Assembly: GCA_950295325.1 (NCBI GenBank)
Contig: OX485806.1
Coordinates: 57,223,169 to 57,283,168, forward strand
Length of the DNA stretch: 60,000 nt
Reading direction: 5' to 3'
DNA from: Polytrichum commune
Lineage: Eukaryota; Streptophyta; Polytrichopsida; Polytrichales; Polytrichaceae
The first letter of the stretch is position 1. Each line of letters begins with the position of its first letter. A program made the translations under genes and the position numbers. The notes under the pieces are model-generated. The model ran no database searches. It saw nothing but the letters and a program-made list of their open reading frames with translations, and was not told the origin of the DNA. Below are positions 1 to 11,541 of the stretch, piece by piece.

Positions 1-1445
1 GAAAAATCAAAAGGTTATGTGCACATCATGTTGCTCTCGACCTTGTCTCGTTTTGTGTAGTGCACAAGAACGAGCTAGGGCAAGAGGCCTCGGATCCGAG
101 GCCTCATATTTGTGTAAGTTTGAGTATGTGAGAGGTAGGGTTTTGAGGGAGGTGAGGTTCTTGATTTCTCAACCTAATAGAATGTCAACTTTCTTGCTTT
201 CTTGATTCCTTGCTCTCGGCCATTTCTTCTATTGTGTAGTGCATAAGTGGGAGCCATAGGAAGAGGCCTCGGATCCGAGGCCTCTTATTTGTGGGTAGGT
301 TTGTGCTTGAAAAATCAAAATGTTATGTGCACATCAATTGCTCTCGGCCTTGTCTTGTTTTGTGTAGTGCATAAGAAGGAGCTAGGGGAAGAGGCCTCGG
401 ATCCGAGGCCTCTTATTTGTGTAAGTTTGAATATGTGAGAGGTAGGGTTTTGAGAGAGGTGAGGTTCTTGATTTCTCAAACTAATGGAATGTCAACTTTC
501 TTGCTTTCTTGATTCCTTGCTCTCGGCCATTTCTTCTATTGTGTAGTGCATAAGTGGGAGCCATAGGAAGAGGCCTCGGATCCGAGGCCTCTTATTTGTG
601 GGTAGGTTTGTGCTTGAAAAATCAAAATGTTATGTGCACATCAATTGCTCTCGGCCTTGTCTTGTTTTGTGTAGTGCATAAGAAGGAGCTAGGGGAAGAG
701 GCCTCGGATCCGAGGCCTCATATTTGTGTAAGTTTGAATATGTGAGAGGTAGGGTTTTGAGAGAGGTGAGGTTCTTGATTTCTCAAACTAATGGAATGTC
801 AACTTTCTTGCTTTCTTGATTCCTTGCTCTCGGCCATTTCTTCTATTGTGTAGTGCATAAGTGGGAGCCATAGGAAGAGGCCTCGGATCCGAGGCCTCTT
901 ATTTGTGGGTAGGTTTGTGCTTGAAAAATCAAAATGTTTTGTCCACATCGATTGCTCTCGGCCTTGTCTCGTTTTGTGTAGTGCATAAGAAGGAGCTAGA
1001 TGAAGAGGCCTCGGATCCGAGGCCTCTTATTTGTGTAAGTTTGAGTATGTGAGAGGTAGGGTTTTGAGAGAGGCGAGGTTCTTGATTTCTCAAACTAATG
1101 GAATGTCAACTTTCTTGCTTTCTTGATTCCTTGCTCTCGGCCATTTCTTCTATTGTGTAGTGCATAAGTGGGAGCCATAGGAAGAGGCCTCGGATCCGAG
1201 GCCTCTTATTTGTGGGTAGGTTTGTGCTTGAAAAATCAAAATGTTTTGTCCACATCGATTGCTCTCGGCCTTGTCTCGTTTTGTGTAGTGCATAAGAAGG
1301 AGCTAGGGGAAGAGGCCTCGGATCCGAGGCCTCTTATTTGTGTAAGTTTGAGTATGTGAGAGGTAGGGTTTTGAGAGAGGCGAGGTTCTTGATTTCTCAA
1401 ACTAATGGAATGTCAACTTTCTTGCTTTCTTGATTCCTTGCTCTC
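1..1445. repeat. Satellite array A, 307-bp higher-order unit with 22-bp palindromes
   Basis: Tandem array running off the left edge of the window. Each 307-bp unit holds two copies of a perfect 22-bp palindrome (GAGGCCTCGGA and its mirror), spaced 128 and 179 bp. Palindromes start at 84, 263, 391, 570, 698, 877, 1005, 1184 and 1312. Each contains one BamHI site (GGATCC) between two StuI sites (AGGCCT). The text between palindromes is AT-richer and slightly diverged between units, while the palindrome is unchanged. Short open frames inside the array are by-products of the repetition and are not called as genes. Confidence 0.95.
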
Positions 1446-1983
1446 TGCCTTGTGCCCCACGGGCGAACGCCCGTGGGCCATGTAACAAGTAACTTGGTTA
1501 GGCATGTCTTTATGAGGCACTTTGGTTGGTTCTGAGTATGTAAACTAGTTTGTGTGTGAGGCCTCGGATCCGAGGCCTCTCGGCCGAGGCCACTTGAGGT
1601 TTTTTGATTCAAAGTATAACTTGTATGAATGAGGCACTTTGCTTGTTTTTGAGGATGTAAACTAGTTTGTGAATGAGGCCTCGGATCCGAGGCCTCTTTT
1701 ATGTGTTCCAAAACATGTGTACGGATGAGGCACTTTGGTTTGTTTTGAGTATGTAAACTAGTTTGTGAATGAGGCCTCGGATCCGAGGCCTCTCTTATGT
1801 GTTCCAAAACAAGTGTACGGAAGAGGCACTTTGGTTGGTTTTGAGTATGTAAACTAGTTTGTGTGTAAGGCCTCGGATCCGAGGCCTCTCGGCCGAGGCC
1901 ACTTGAGGTTTTTTGATTCAACGTATAGCTTGTATGAATGAGGCACTTTGCTTGTTTTTGAGTATGTAAACTAGTTTGAAAAT
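1446..1983. repeat. Transitional satellite with 96- and 117-bp palindrome spacing
   Basis: Palindromes start at 1558, 1675, 1771 and 1867 (the last begins AAGG instead of GAGG). Spacings are 117, 96, 96 and 117 bp to the next array. The stretch opens with a different inverted repeat at 1456-1477, with arms CCCACGGGCG and CGCCCGTGGG separated by AA. Two of the 22-bp palindromes run on into a second small palindrome, CTCGGCCGAG. Confidence 0.9.
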
Positions 1984-4190
1984 GAGGCCTCGGATCCGAG
2001 GCCTCCTTTTAGTGCCCTCGATCAGCAGTCCCCAGGGAGTGGCTCCCGGGACTCCGAATGTTCAAACAGGCATAACTTCCTTGATTTTTGCCCAAATGGG
2101 GCAAGTGAGGTGTCCATCGGCATCTACATTTCACGTAGATGACGATAGAGTGGTTGATTGTTAGATTCGGAGACCACACGTGGAAGATATGGAGGTCTGA
2201 AGCTGCCGGGGGGGGGAAATGTGTTTTGTTAAGTGCATATGTAGAAGCTAGGAGAAGAGGCCTCGGATCCGAGGCCTCTTTTATGTGTTCCAAAACTAGT
2301 GTACGGATGAGGCACTATGGTTGGTTTGGAGTACGTAAATTACTTTGTGTGTGAGCCCTCGGATCCGAGGCCTCTCAGCCGAGGCCACTTGAGGTTTTTT
2401 GATTCAACGTATAGCTTGTATGAATGAGGCACTTTGCTTGTTTTTGAGTATGTACACTAGTTTGAAAATGAGGCCTCGGATCCGAGGCCTCCTTTTAGTG
2501 CCCTCGATCAGCAGTCCCCTGGGAGTGGCTCCCGGGACTGCGAATGTTCAAACAGGCATAACTTCCTTGATTTTTGCCCAAATGGGGCAAGTGAGGTGTC
2601 CATCGGCATCTACATTTCACGTAGATGACGATAGAGTGGTTGATTGTTAGATTCGGAGACCACACGTGGAAGATATGGAGGTCTGAAGCTGCCGGGGGGG
2701 GGAAATGTGTTTTGTTAAGTGCATATGTAGAAGCTAGGAGAAGAGGCCTCGGATCCGAGGCCTCTTTTATGTGTTCCAAAACTAGTGTACGGATGAGGCA
2801 CTATGGTTGGTTTGGAGTACGTAAATTACTTTGTGTGTGAGCCCTCGGATCCGAGGCCTCTCAGCCGAGGCCACTTGAGGTTTTTTGATTCAACGTATAG
2901 CTTGTATGAATGAGGCACTTTGCTTGTTTTTGAGTATGTACACTAGTTTGAAAATGAGGCCTCGGATCCGAGGCCTCCTTTTAGTGCCCTCGATCAGCAG
3001 TCCCCTGGGAGTGGCTCCCGGGACTGCGAATGTTCAAACAGGCATAACTTCCTTGATTTTTGCCCAAATGGGGCAAGTGAGGTGTCCATCGGCATCTACA
3101 TTTCACGTAGATGACGATAGAGTGGTTGATTGTTAGATTCGGAGACCACACGTGGAAGATATGGAGGTCTGAAGCTGCCGGGGGGGGGAAATGTGTTTTG
3201 TTAAGTGCATATGTAGAAGCTAGGAGAAGAGGCCTCGGATCCGAGGCCTCTTTTATGTGTTCCAAAACTAGTGTACGGATGAGGCACTATGGTTGGTTTG
3301 GAGTACGTAAATTACTTTGTGTGTGAGCCCTCGGATCCGAGGCCTCTCAGCCGAGGCCACTTGAGGTTTTTTGATTCAACGTATAGCTTGTATGAATGAG
3401 GCACTTTGCTTGTTTTTGAGTATGTACACTAGTTTGAAAATGAGGCCTCGGATCCGAGGCCTCCTTTTAGTGCCCTCGATCAGCAGTCCCCTGGGAGTGG
3501 CTCCCGGGACTGCGAATGTTTAAACAGGCATAACTTCCTTGATTTTTGCCCAAATGGGGCAAGTGAGGTGTCCATCGGCATCTACATTTCACGTAGATGA
3601 CGATAGAGTGGTTGATTGTTAGATTCGGAGACCACACGTGGAAGATATGGAGGTCTGAAGCTGCCGGGGGGGGGAAATGTGTTTTGTTAAGTGCATATGT
3701 AGAAGCTAGGAGAAGAGGCCTCGGATCCGAGGCCTCTTTTATGTGTTCCAAAACTAGTGTACGGATGAGGCACTATGGTTGGTTTGGAGTACGTAAATTA
3801 CTTTGTGTGTGAGCCCTCGGATCCGAGGCCTCTCAGCCGAGGCCACTTGAGGTTTTTTGATTCAACGTATAGCTTGTATGAATGAGGCACTTTGCTTGTT
3901 TTTGAGTATGTACACTAGTTTGAAAATGAGGCCTCGGATCCGAGGCCTCCTTTTAGTGCCCTCGATCAGCAGTCCCCTGGGAGTGGCTCCCGGGACTGCG
4001 AATGTTTAAACAGGCATAACTTCCTTGATTTTTGCCCAAATGGGGCAAGTGAGGTGTCCATCGGCATCTACATTTCACGTAGATGACGATAGAGTGGTTG
4101 ATTGTTAGATTTGGAGACCACACGTGGAAGATATGGAGGTCTGAAGCTGCGGGGGGGGGGGGAAATGTGTTTTGTTAAGTGCATAAGTAG
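1984..4190. repeat. Satellite array B, 486-bp unit containing an LTR-derived segment
   Basis: Four and a half near-identical 486-bp units. Palindromes fall at 1984, 2257, 2353, 2470, 2743, 2839, 2956, 3229, 3325, 3442, 3715, 3811 and 3928, giving a 273/96/117 pattern. The copies at 2353, 2839, 3325 and 3811 share the same one-base change (GAGCCCTC), so the unit was copied as a block. Each unit contains about 185 bp (2025-2212 in the first) that matches the solo LTRs at 49.4 and 58.6 kb, for example 'caaatggggcaagtgagg' and the flanking 'cataacttcctt'. A run of 9-13 G closes this segment. Near-identity indicates recent amplification or homogenisation. Confidence 0.93.
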
Positions 4191-5116
4191 GAGCTTTGGG
4201 AAGAGGCCTCGGATCCGAGGCCTCTTTTTTGTGTCAAGGTTTGTGCTTGAAAAATCAAAATGTTAGGTTCATTTTTGAATTCTCTCGGCCATTTTCTGTA
4301 GTATGTATTTCATAAGGAGGGGCATTCGGAAGAGGCCTCGGATCCGAGGCCTCATTTTTGTGTCAAGGTATGTGCTTGAAAAATGAAAATCTTATGTTCA
4401 TTTTTGAATGCTCTTGGCCTTCTTGTTTTGGGTAGTGCATAAGTAGGTACTTTGTGAAGAGGCCTCGGATCCGAGGCCTCATTTTTGTGTCAAGGTATGT
4501 GCTTGAAAAATGAAAATCTTATGTTCATTTTTGAATGCTCTTGGCCTCCTTGTTTTGGGTAGTGCATAAGTAGGTACTTTGTGAAGAGGCCTCGGATCCG
4601 AGGCCTCATTTTTGTGTCAAGGTATGTGCTTGAAAAATGAAAATCTTATGTTCATTTTTGAATGCTCTTGGCCTTCTTGTTTTGGGTAGTGCATAAGTAG
4701 GTACTTTGTGAAGAGGCCTCGGATCCGAGGCCTCATTTTTGTGTCAAGGTATGTGCTTGAAAAATGAAAATCTTATGTTCATTTTTGAATGCTCTTGGCC
4801 TTCTTGTTTTGGGTAGTGCATAAGTAGGTACTTTGTGAAGAGGCCTCGGATCCGAGGCCTCATTTTTGTGTCAAGGTATGTGCTTGAAAAATGAAAATCT
4901 TATGTTCATTTTTGAATGCTCTTGGCCTTCTTGTTTTGGGTAGTGAATAAGTATGTGTTTTGGGAAGAGGCCTCGGATCCGAGGCCTCATGTTTGAGTCA
5001 ATTTTATTTAAGAAAAATCAAAATGTTATGTTCGTGTAAGATTACTCTCGGCCTTCTTGTTTTGGGTACTACATGAGTAGGAGGTTTGTGAAGAGGCCTC
5101 GGATCCGAGGCCTCTT
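4191..5116. repeat. Satellite array C, 127-bp unit
   Basis: Simple tandem array with one 22-bp palindrome per unit of about 127 bp. Palindromes start at 4203, 4332, 4459, 4586, 4713, 4840, 4967 and 5093. The spacer text ('tgcttgaaaaatgaaaatc') is related to that of array A, so A and C share an ancestor. Units in the middle are almost identical. Confidence 0.94.
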
Positions 5117-5845
5117 GTTTTTGTAAGTTTGAATATGTGAGAGGTAGGGTTTTGAGAGAGGCGAGGTTCTTGATTTCTCAAACTAATGGAATGTCAACTT
5201 TCTTGCTTTCTTGATTCCTTGCTATCGGCCATTTCTTCTATTGTGTAGTGCATAAGTGGGAGCCATAGGAAGAGGCCTCGGATCCGAGGCCTCTTATTTG
5301 TGGGTAGGTTTGTGCTTTAAAAATCAAAATGTTATTTGCACATCAATTGCTCTCGGCCTTGTCTTGTTTTGTGTAGTGCATAAGAAGCAGCTAGGGGAAG
5401 AGGCCTCGGATCCGAGGCCTCATATTTGTGTAAGTTTGAATATGTGAAAGGTAGGGTTTTGAGAGAGGTGAGGTTCTTGATTTCTCAAACTAATGGAATG
5501 TCAACTTTCTTGTTTTCTTGATTCCTTGCTATCGGCCATTTCTTCTATTGTGTAGTGCATAAGTGGGAGCCATAGGAAGAGGCCTCGGATCCGAGGCCTC
5601 TTATTTGTGGGTAGGTTTGTGCTTGAAAAATCAAAATGTTATGTGCACATCAATTGCTCTCGGTCTTGTCTTGTTTTCTGTAGTGCATAAGAACCAGCTA
5701 GGGGAAGAGGCCTCGGATCCGAAGCCTCCTATTTGTGTAAGTTTGAGTATGTGAAAGGTAGGGTTTTGAGAGAGGTGAGGTTCTTGATTTCTCAAACTAA
5801 TAGAATGTCAACTTTCCTGCTTTTTTGGTTCCTTGCTCTCTGCCT
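5117..5845. repeat. Second block of array A (307-bp units)
   Basis: Return of the 307-bp type, with palindromes at 5272, 5400, 5579 and 5707. The last has a single change in one arm (GAAGCCTC). Spacings of 128 and 179 bp are exactly those of the first block. The A-B-C-A order shows that whole array blocks were duplicated or shuffled rather than grown from a single origin. Confidence 0.92.
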
Positions 5846-6040
5846 TGTGCCCCACGGGTGAACACCCGTGGGCCATGTAACAAGTAATTTGGTTAGGTTT
5901 TAACATCATCAAATGTGTGCCCCACGGGTGAACACCCGTGGGCCATGTAACAGGTAATTTGGTTAGGTTTTAACATCATCAAATGTGTGCCCCACGGGTG
6001 AACACCCGTGGGCCATGTAACAGGTAACTTGGGTAGGATT
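5846..6040. repeat. 70-bp tandem repeat carrying a second palindrome
   Basis: Three 70-bp units, each with the inverted repeat CCCACGGGTG-AA-CACCCGTGGG, at 5851-5872, 5921-5942 and 5991-6012. The copy at 1456-1477 has GGGCG-AA-CGCCC in the same place, so both arms changed together. Confidence 0.92.
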
Positions 6041-6440
6041 TAGCATCATCACGGGGAGATGTCTCCATGTCAAATATTTTTAAAAATTATGATTTTTTTT
6101 CTCTATATTCATAACTATTGATTATATCTTTTGTATATTTTTTTGAAATTTTTTGTCATCTTCATTTTTTCTAGTAATTGTTTTAGTTGAATTCTGCGTC
6201 ATTCTAGGTAGAAATGGTATGTTTTCTAGAAAAATATGGTCATCAAATTTGGTCATGATATTTTACTCCGTAATAGATATCATGTATATCTACGTCCCAA
6301 AAACATTTGAGAAAATTTTGACCCATTTTGGTGATGCAACTTGGCAATGGAGTGACCTCCCCTGGAACATCATCAAATGTGAACCTCACGGGTGAACACC
6401 CGTGAGCCATGTAACAAGTAAATTGGTTAGGTTTTAAAAT
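6041..6440. other. AT-rich single-copy insert with one diverged palindrome
   Basis: A non-repetitive AT-rich stretch inside the satellite block, with no convincing coding frame. Near its right end, 6385-6406 carries CTCACGGGTG-AA-CACCCGTGAG. This is the 70-bp repeat's palindrome with one base pair exchanged in both arms. The following 'ccatgtaacaagtaa' also matches the 70-bp repeat, so this marks the far edge of a once longer array. Confidence 0.6.
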
Positions 6441-7140
6441 CATCAAGGAGGGGCATTTGGAAGAGGCCTCGGATCCGAGGCCTCATTTTTGAGTCAGGTT
6501 GTGTGCTTGAAAAATGAAAATGTTAGGTTCATTTTTTAATTCTCTCGGCCATTTTCTGTAGTATGTATTTCATAAGGAGGGGCATTCGGAAGAGGCCTCG
6601 GATCCGAGGCCTCATTTTTGTGTCAAGGTATGTGCATGAAAAGTTAAAATGTTATGTTCATTTTTGAATGCGCTTGGCCCTCTTGTTTTGGGTAGTGCAT
6701 AAGTAGGTACTTTGTGAAGAGGCCTCGGATCCGAGGCCTCATTTTTGTGTCAAGGTATGTGCTTGAAAAATGAAAATCTTATGTTCATTTTCGAATCCTC
6801 TCGGCCTTCTTGTTTTGGGAAGTGAATAAGTATGTGTTTTGGGAAGAGACCTCGGATCCGAGGCCTCATGTTTGTGTCAATTTTATGCTAGAAAAATCAA
6901 AATGTTATGTTCGTGTAAGATTGCTCTCGGCCTTCTTGTTTTGGGTACTACATGAGTAGGAGGTTTGTGAAGAGGCCTCGGATCCGAGGCCTCATTTTGG
7001 AGACAATGTATGTGCTTGAAAAGTCAAACTGCTATGTTCACATAAGATTTCTCTCGGCCTTTTTCTTTTGGGTAGTGCATAAGGAGGAGGTAGGAAAAGA
7101 GGCCTCGGATCCGAGGCCTCTCATTCGTAGGTAGGTTAGT
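6441..7140. repeat. Satellite array C, second block (127-bp units)
   Basis: Six palindromes at 6463, 6592, 6719, 6846, 6972 and 7099, spaced 126-129 bp. The copy at 6846 has one change (GAGACCTC). Spacers are more diverged than in the first C block, as expected at the edge of an array. The array stops about 170 bp before the first exon of the methyltransferase-like gene. Confidence 0.93.
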
Positions 7141-7292
7141 GCTAGAGTTGAGCACTTGACTTAGCATTCGGCCATTTCCATTTGTAGTTTGCTCTCGGCC
7201 TTGTATTGTTTTTGTGAGGATTTGTTTCTTTATAGTTACGAAGTTATTGACTTTTCTTTGTGAAATTCTCATTTTCTCCATGTTCTTAGGAT

Positions 7293-10200
7293 ATGGACTC
7301 TTCACAGGTTGCGCAATCGCAACCCTAATCTGGAGAGGATGTTGTTCTTGCGGCCCCCGCGGTTGAAGTTGAAGCTGTGCAGGTTGAGAGTCTCAATTCG
7401 CAGGGCCCATTACAAGTAGAGGTGAGTTGGATAGTTGTTGAATAATTTGTTAAGCAAGTTTTTTGAGTTCTAGCTTTCTAAGCATGGTTTTTTTGTTAGG
7501 CTCTCGCAATGAGCGAAGATGCCGTTCAAGCAGTTGCCGACACGGATCCCGTGGTGTGTGAGCTTGATCTTCGGAAATCACAAAAGGAGGACTCCATTGG
7601 TGTTATCCAACGCCTTCGGATTAAACCAACATGTAAGTCCCGCTTATCCATTCCTTTATGCCGCTTGAGAGCCCTCCCTCTCGTCCGTCCTATCAGTGAG
7701 GTTGAGGTGCAGCGCTTGGAATGTGAATTTGTAATGGGATACCGAGAGGGTGATCGGGTTCTTTACGTGTCTTCTTTCAACGACGTTCCCGTGGACCTCC
7801 CCATTCCCCCTGGCATTATGGCCTCTTGGAGCCCTCTCTGGCAAGAGGCCTCCGCAGAATTTGACGCCAAGCTCAAGGAGGATCCGGATCTTGCACATTT
7901 CGCCGGGAAGATGTTCTTCGTCTGGGAAGGCAATCATCGTCTCACCGCTTGGTGGAGACACATCAATAACCACCACGCCGATGACAAGAGTTGGCATATC
8001 TCGGTGGATTGCATTGTTGTTGACCCTAGAGGATACACCGGTATATTCCTCAATGCCATGAGCGACATTAATTGGTAAGCTCATTCATTTTTTTCATTCA
8101 TTTTTCATTTTTGTTTCAATTCTTTTCCATTCTTTTCAGCTCACGTTCCTCACATATTTTTTCTCAGGTCAACCGAGCATGATTATGTCAAGGCAAACAT
8201 TCCGGCCAAGCTCCTTCGAATCCGCACTTTTGGGAGGTTAGAGTTGTCCACCTTCAAGGATCTTATATCGCCATCTGACTACAAAGCATGCGAGAAGATA
8301 AAGGAGAGTCACCCAACTTGGTACACCTTGACCGCGGATGTGTTCGTTAAGTTTCTTTACAAGGTATGGTTTTATGCATTCAATCATTTAGAGCTTCCAA
8401 CATAGATAATTTCCATACCGATTATATGAACTCACAAGGTCATTTCTTGCAGAGAGACATTTCGGCTCAAGCAGACCTTGTAGTGAGGCATTACCGTGAG
8501 ACCACACCCGTTGCGGAGAGGTCGGCCACTGAGATTTGGAATGTTATGACCAAGGCCCAGGAGAGGACAATCAAAAGTATTCGGGCCCGTTCTTTTGAGA
8601 AGTACATATCCGTTGCACACCCTGACAATGGAGAGGATTTCTTTCATGAGGTACTCTTTTGAACTCAAATCACTCTTGAACGCAATTCATCCAAATCACT
8701 CTTCAACTCTATTACTCTTTTGAACTCAAATCATTTTTATTTTGTGCACAGATTGACCGTCATTTTAATGAGTTCTCTTCGACGGACATGACAATTGAAA
8801 AATTGCAAAAAATTGTCACATGCCCGGTCGAACCTTCGTTCAAAGCTAAGTGGCTTCACTGGTGGAACGCCCCCCTTCGTGAAAGGTTAGATAACAAGTT
8901 CCCCGTCGACAAGCCTATGAGGGAGAGGGCTTTGGACGACTGGCTACACAAGGCGTCCTTCTGGGCTCAAGTAACTCCATTCCTCGGCCTTCTTCATTTT
9001 CATTTTCCTCTATTCCATTTATCTCATATCTAATCATCTCCTTCTCTGCAGTTGGAGAAAGAAGTCGCGGTTGAAATTGAGATCTTAGAGGAGAGCCTCT
9101 CCGTCGACATTGATTGGGACGCATCAGAAACTATCTTGCGCCCTCGTGAGTACGTTGATCATTGGCGGATTGTCCTTTGGGACAAGGCCTTCAAGCCTTA
9201 TCTCGGCGATAAGCCTGACATCGCATTTGCCAAAGGTGATAATCTCTTGGAGTTCGAGGAGGGGGCTCTCGCTATCAAGCGTGTAGCCTATCGGTAATAC
9301 ATCTATCCTCCACTTTGCACCTCTCCTTAATGTCATTTCTTGCTCGTTTTGTTGGTTTTCTTACATTCTTGTTTTGTCATGTAGGTATATCATGAGAGAA
9401 TTGGTTGTGAAGAATGCATTGGCCTCATCTTCCTTGCCGGACTACCTCTCGGACTGGGTGAATATTTTTTCTAGCCTCTGCGTGTATACGACCGCGCAAA
9501 CAAACAAGTTTTCCGAATTGCACTTGCAGGGTGGTGGATGGTACTTGGATTGTGCTGCAGGATTTGTCCCCGGGGAAAAGAAGGCTTTGTTTGCTAGCCT
9601 TGTGGGTAGTGCTCTGGATAATAACATTGTTACCTTGGAGGACCCTGACATCGTTGAGCTTCCCCCTCCTCCTCCTAAGGCACCAAGGAGAAAGGGCAGA
9701 GCAAAGAAGACCGCCACTCAAGCATCTTCCCAAATTCTCACTCGGTCTGCTTCTAAGACCCCGGTTGAGCCACCCACCCTTCCACACAGTCCATCTATCG
9801 CTCCCTCCGTTGCTCCCTCTCTTGCCCCTTCTGTTACTCCATCTGCATTTCATCCACAATCTCTTGCCACTCCATCTCATAGTGGCACTTCTCTCCTCTC
9901 TTTGCCTCGCAAGAGGAAGGCCGCTCTCTTGGATACCAGTGCCACCTCTTCGGATGCCACTAACACGCTTACCCTCATCGAAAATGTGGACATGGTTCAA
10001 CTAATGCTGGATTCCGAGGTTGCCGGAGGTCCCCTCCCCGCATATACCCGCATCCAAGAGTTCATTGCCAAGGTTTGTATACTTGCCTTCGTCAATTCTC
10101 AATTTTTTTTTCTTTGCTTTGTTTATTTCTTTCCTTCTTGTTTTCTCATGAAGTTTCAATTGCAGGTTGGGGCAGGTCGTTCCCGTGTGAACACCTCGAC

Positions 10201-11480
10201 TATAACGCACAAGGGCCTCGATTTGCTCTTCGCCGACATTCCCGAAAATTTGCCGGTGCCGAACATCTCCACCGATGTTCCTGCTTGGAACAAGCTCCAT
10301 GAATCATACTATGAGTGTCTTTTTGCATTTGTGAAATCTAACCTCTATGATCATGGTGTCCTTGTTCTTGCCCATTGTGCGAGTGCCAGTGTTTCTAGGA
10401 GTATTTTCGATTGGGCACACACTTATGACTTCTACGTCGCGGAAGATTGGTTTGGAATGAATGATTTAGACCTCCAATCTCCCGTTGTTCCCTCTGGAGT
10501 GGTAAGCAAGTCTCCCTCTCTTCCCCTTCCGTATTGCTTATCATTTCAATTTCAATTCAATTTCAATTCCATTTCATTTCAATTCAATTTCATTTTCATT
10601 GTTGCAGACTCGGAAGTTCAACATCAAAGTTCTTGTTCGTGTTAACTCCGTTCTTAGAGTGCGGGAGGAGGCCATACAAGAGTATGGTTACAACCTCCAA
10701 CGAGATGGATGGTTGAATACCTTCACCGATGAGAAGAGCCAGACGATGCGCAATGATGGGGTACCTTGGCGAGGTGCCCGTGAGAAGCATCCTGTTTTTT
10801 TTCCATCCTTCTCGCTACTCTCACCGACAAGAATGATGTTATTATGGACTGGCAGTGTGGTGTAGGTACGCCTTCTTTTTCAACTTCATCCTTACTTTGA
10901 ATTTTCCATTATTTTTCCTTGACTAGTTTTCATACTAACATTTTACCTCTCTTTGCTTTAGGTGGTTCGATTACAGCATGTCGCTCCCTTGAGCGGCATA
11001 TTGTGGCCCTTGAGAGTGACCCCGTCATTTTCAATTCACTCCTACTCCCCATGCGCGATCCCCAGCCTGCGCGTATATCTCGCTCAGTTGCCGCACCGTC
11101 TACATCTATCTTTGATCCTCCTCAAAAGATGACCAAGAGGGCATTCGGATTTCTTTGTGCGTAAGTTTGCTTTCTATATTTTGCCATGTTTGCTTTGATT
11201 TCAAATTCTCATTTTCTAGTGTCATCATGTTTCTAATCCTTTTGCTTGGGTGTTTAGAGAGCCAGCGGAGGTCGCAGTCATTCGTCGAGACATGTTTTCA
11301 AGTCCTCCGAAGCCGTTTGAGCTTCCCCCGTATGCTAGTGCAATGGCGGATTGTTTTGCGAAGGCGGAGTCCCCATCTCCTCCTCGCGTTCGTCATTTCT
11401 CGCGTGGAACACGAAATCTTTTCTTGTTAGAAGCAAATGAGGGTGAGGAGAGTGATAGGGAATGTTCTCCAAGCCCTTAG
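7293..11480 (+). CDS. ParB/sulfiredoxin-like plus beta-class amino-methyltransferase-like protein, copy 1 (two lesions)
   Basis: Eleven exons fit GT-AG: 7293-7421, 7500-8074, 8168-8363, 8453-8650, 8752-8970, 9052-9293, 9385-10072, 10166-10501, 10608-10865, 10962-11160, 11258-11480. Exon 2 reads like a ParB/Srx domain: IPLCRLRALPLVRPISEVEV, then WEGNHRLTAWWRHI. Exon 7 ends in a Pro/Ser/Lys-rich linker. Exon 8 carries LLFADIPENLPVPN at the place of the catalytic D/N/S-PP-Y/F/W motif. Exons 9-10 carry IMDWQCGVGGSITACR and RHIVALESD, matching AdoMet motif I and the following strand. Catalytic motif before motif I is the beta-class order. In prokaryotes and phages, ParB-N fused to N6/N4 methylases is a known architecture. 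The altered tetrapeptide (DIPE) argues against ordinary activity. Lesions: TAA at codon 12 (ATG 7509 could serve instead) and a one-base shift in the T-run near 10795-10802. The minus-strand copy at 18473-22073 supports the exon model. Substrate unknown. Confidence 0.6.
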
Positions 11481-11535
11481 TTTATCATTTTGGTTTTGGA
11501 GATTATAACTCCGTTTGTTGTTGTTATCCGGCTTT

Positions 11536-11541
11536 AATAAA
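11536..11541 (+). terminator. Polyadenylation signal of the copy 1 gene
   Basis: AATAAA lies 56 bases after the stop codon at 11478-11480 and is followed by T-rich sequence. The spacing suits a plant 3' UTR. Support is the hexamer and its position only. Confidence 0.5.

Noticed and set aside
1-7140. Many open frames of 60-174 codons inside the satellites
   Set aside because: They recur at the repeat period, overlap on both strands and contain the translated palindrome (GLGSEAS, EASDPRP). They are products of the repeat, not genes.
1-7140. CRISPR-like array (regular short palindromic repeats with spacers)
   Set aside because: Spacers are themselves repeated, spacing is 96-273 bp, there are no cas genes and the genes are eukaryotic.
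9425-10004. Long open frames on the other strand or in other frames over exon 7 of copy 1
   Set aside because: They are shadows of the Pro/Ser-rich coding exon and have no homology of their own.
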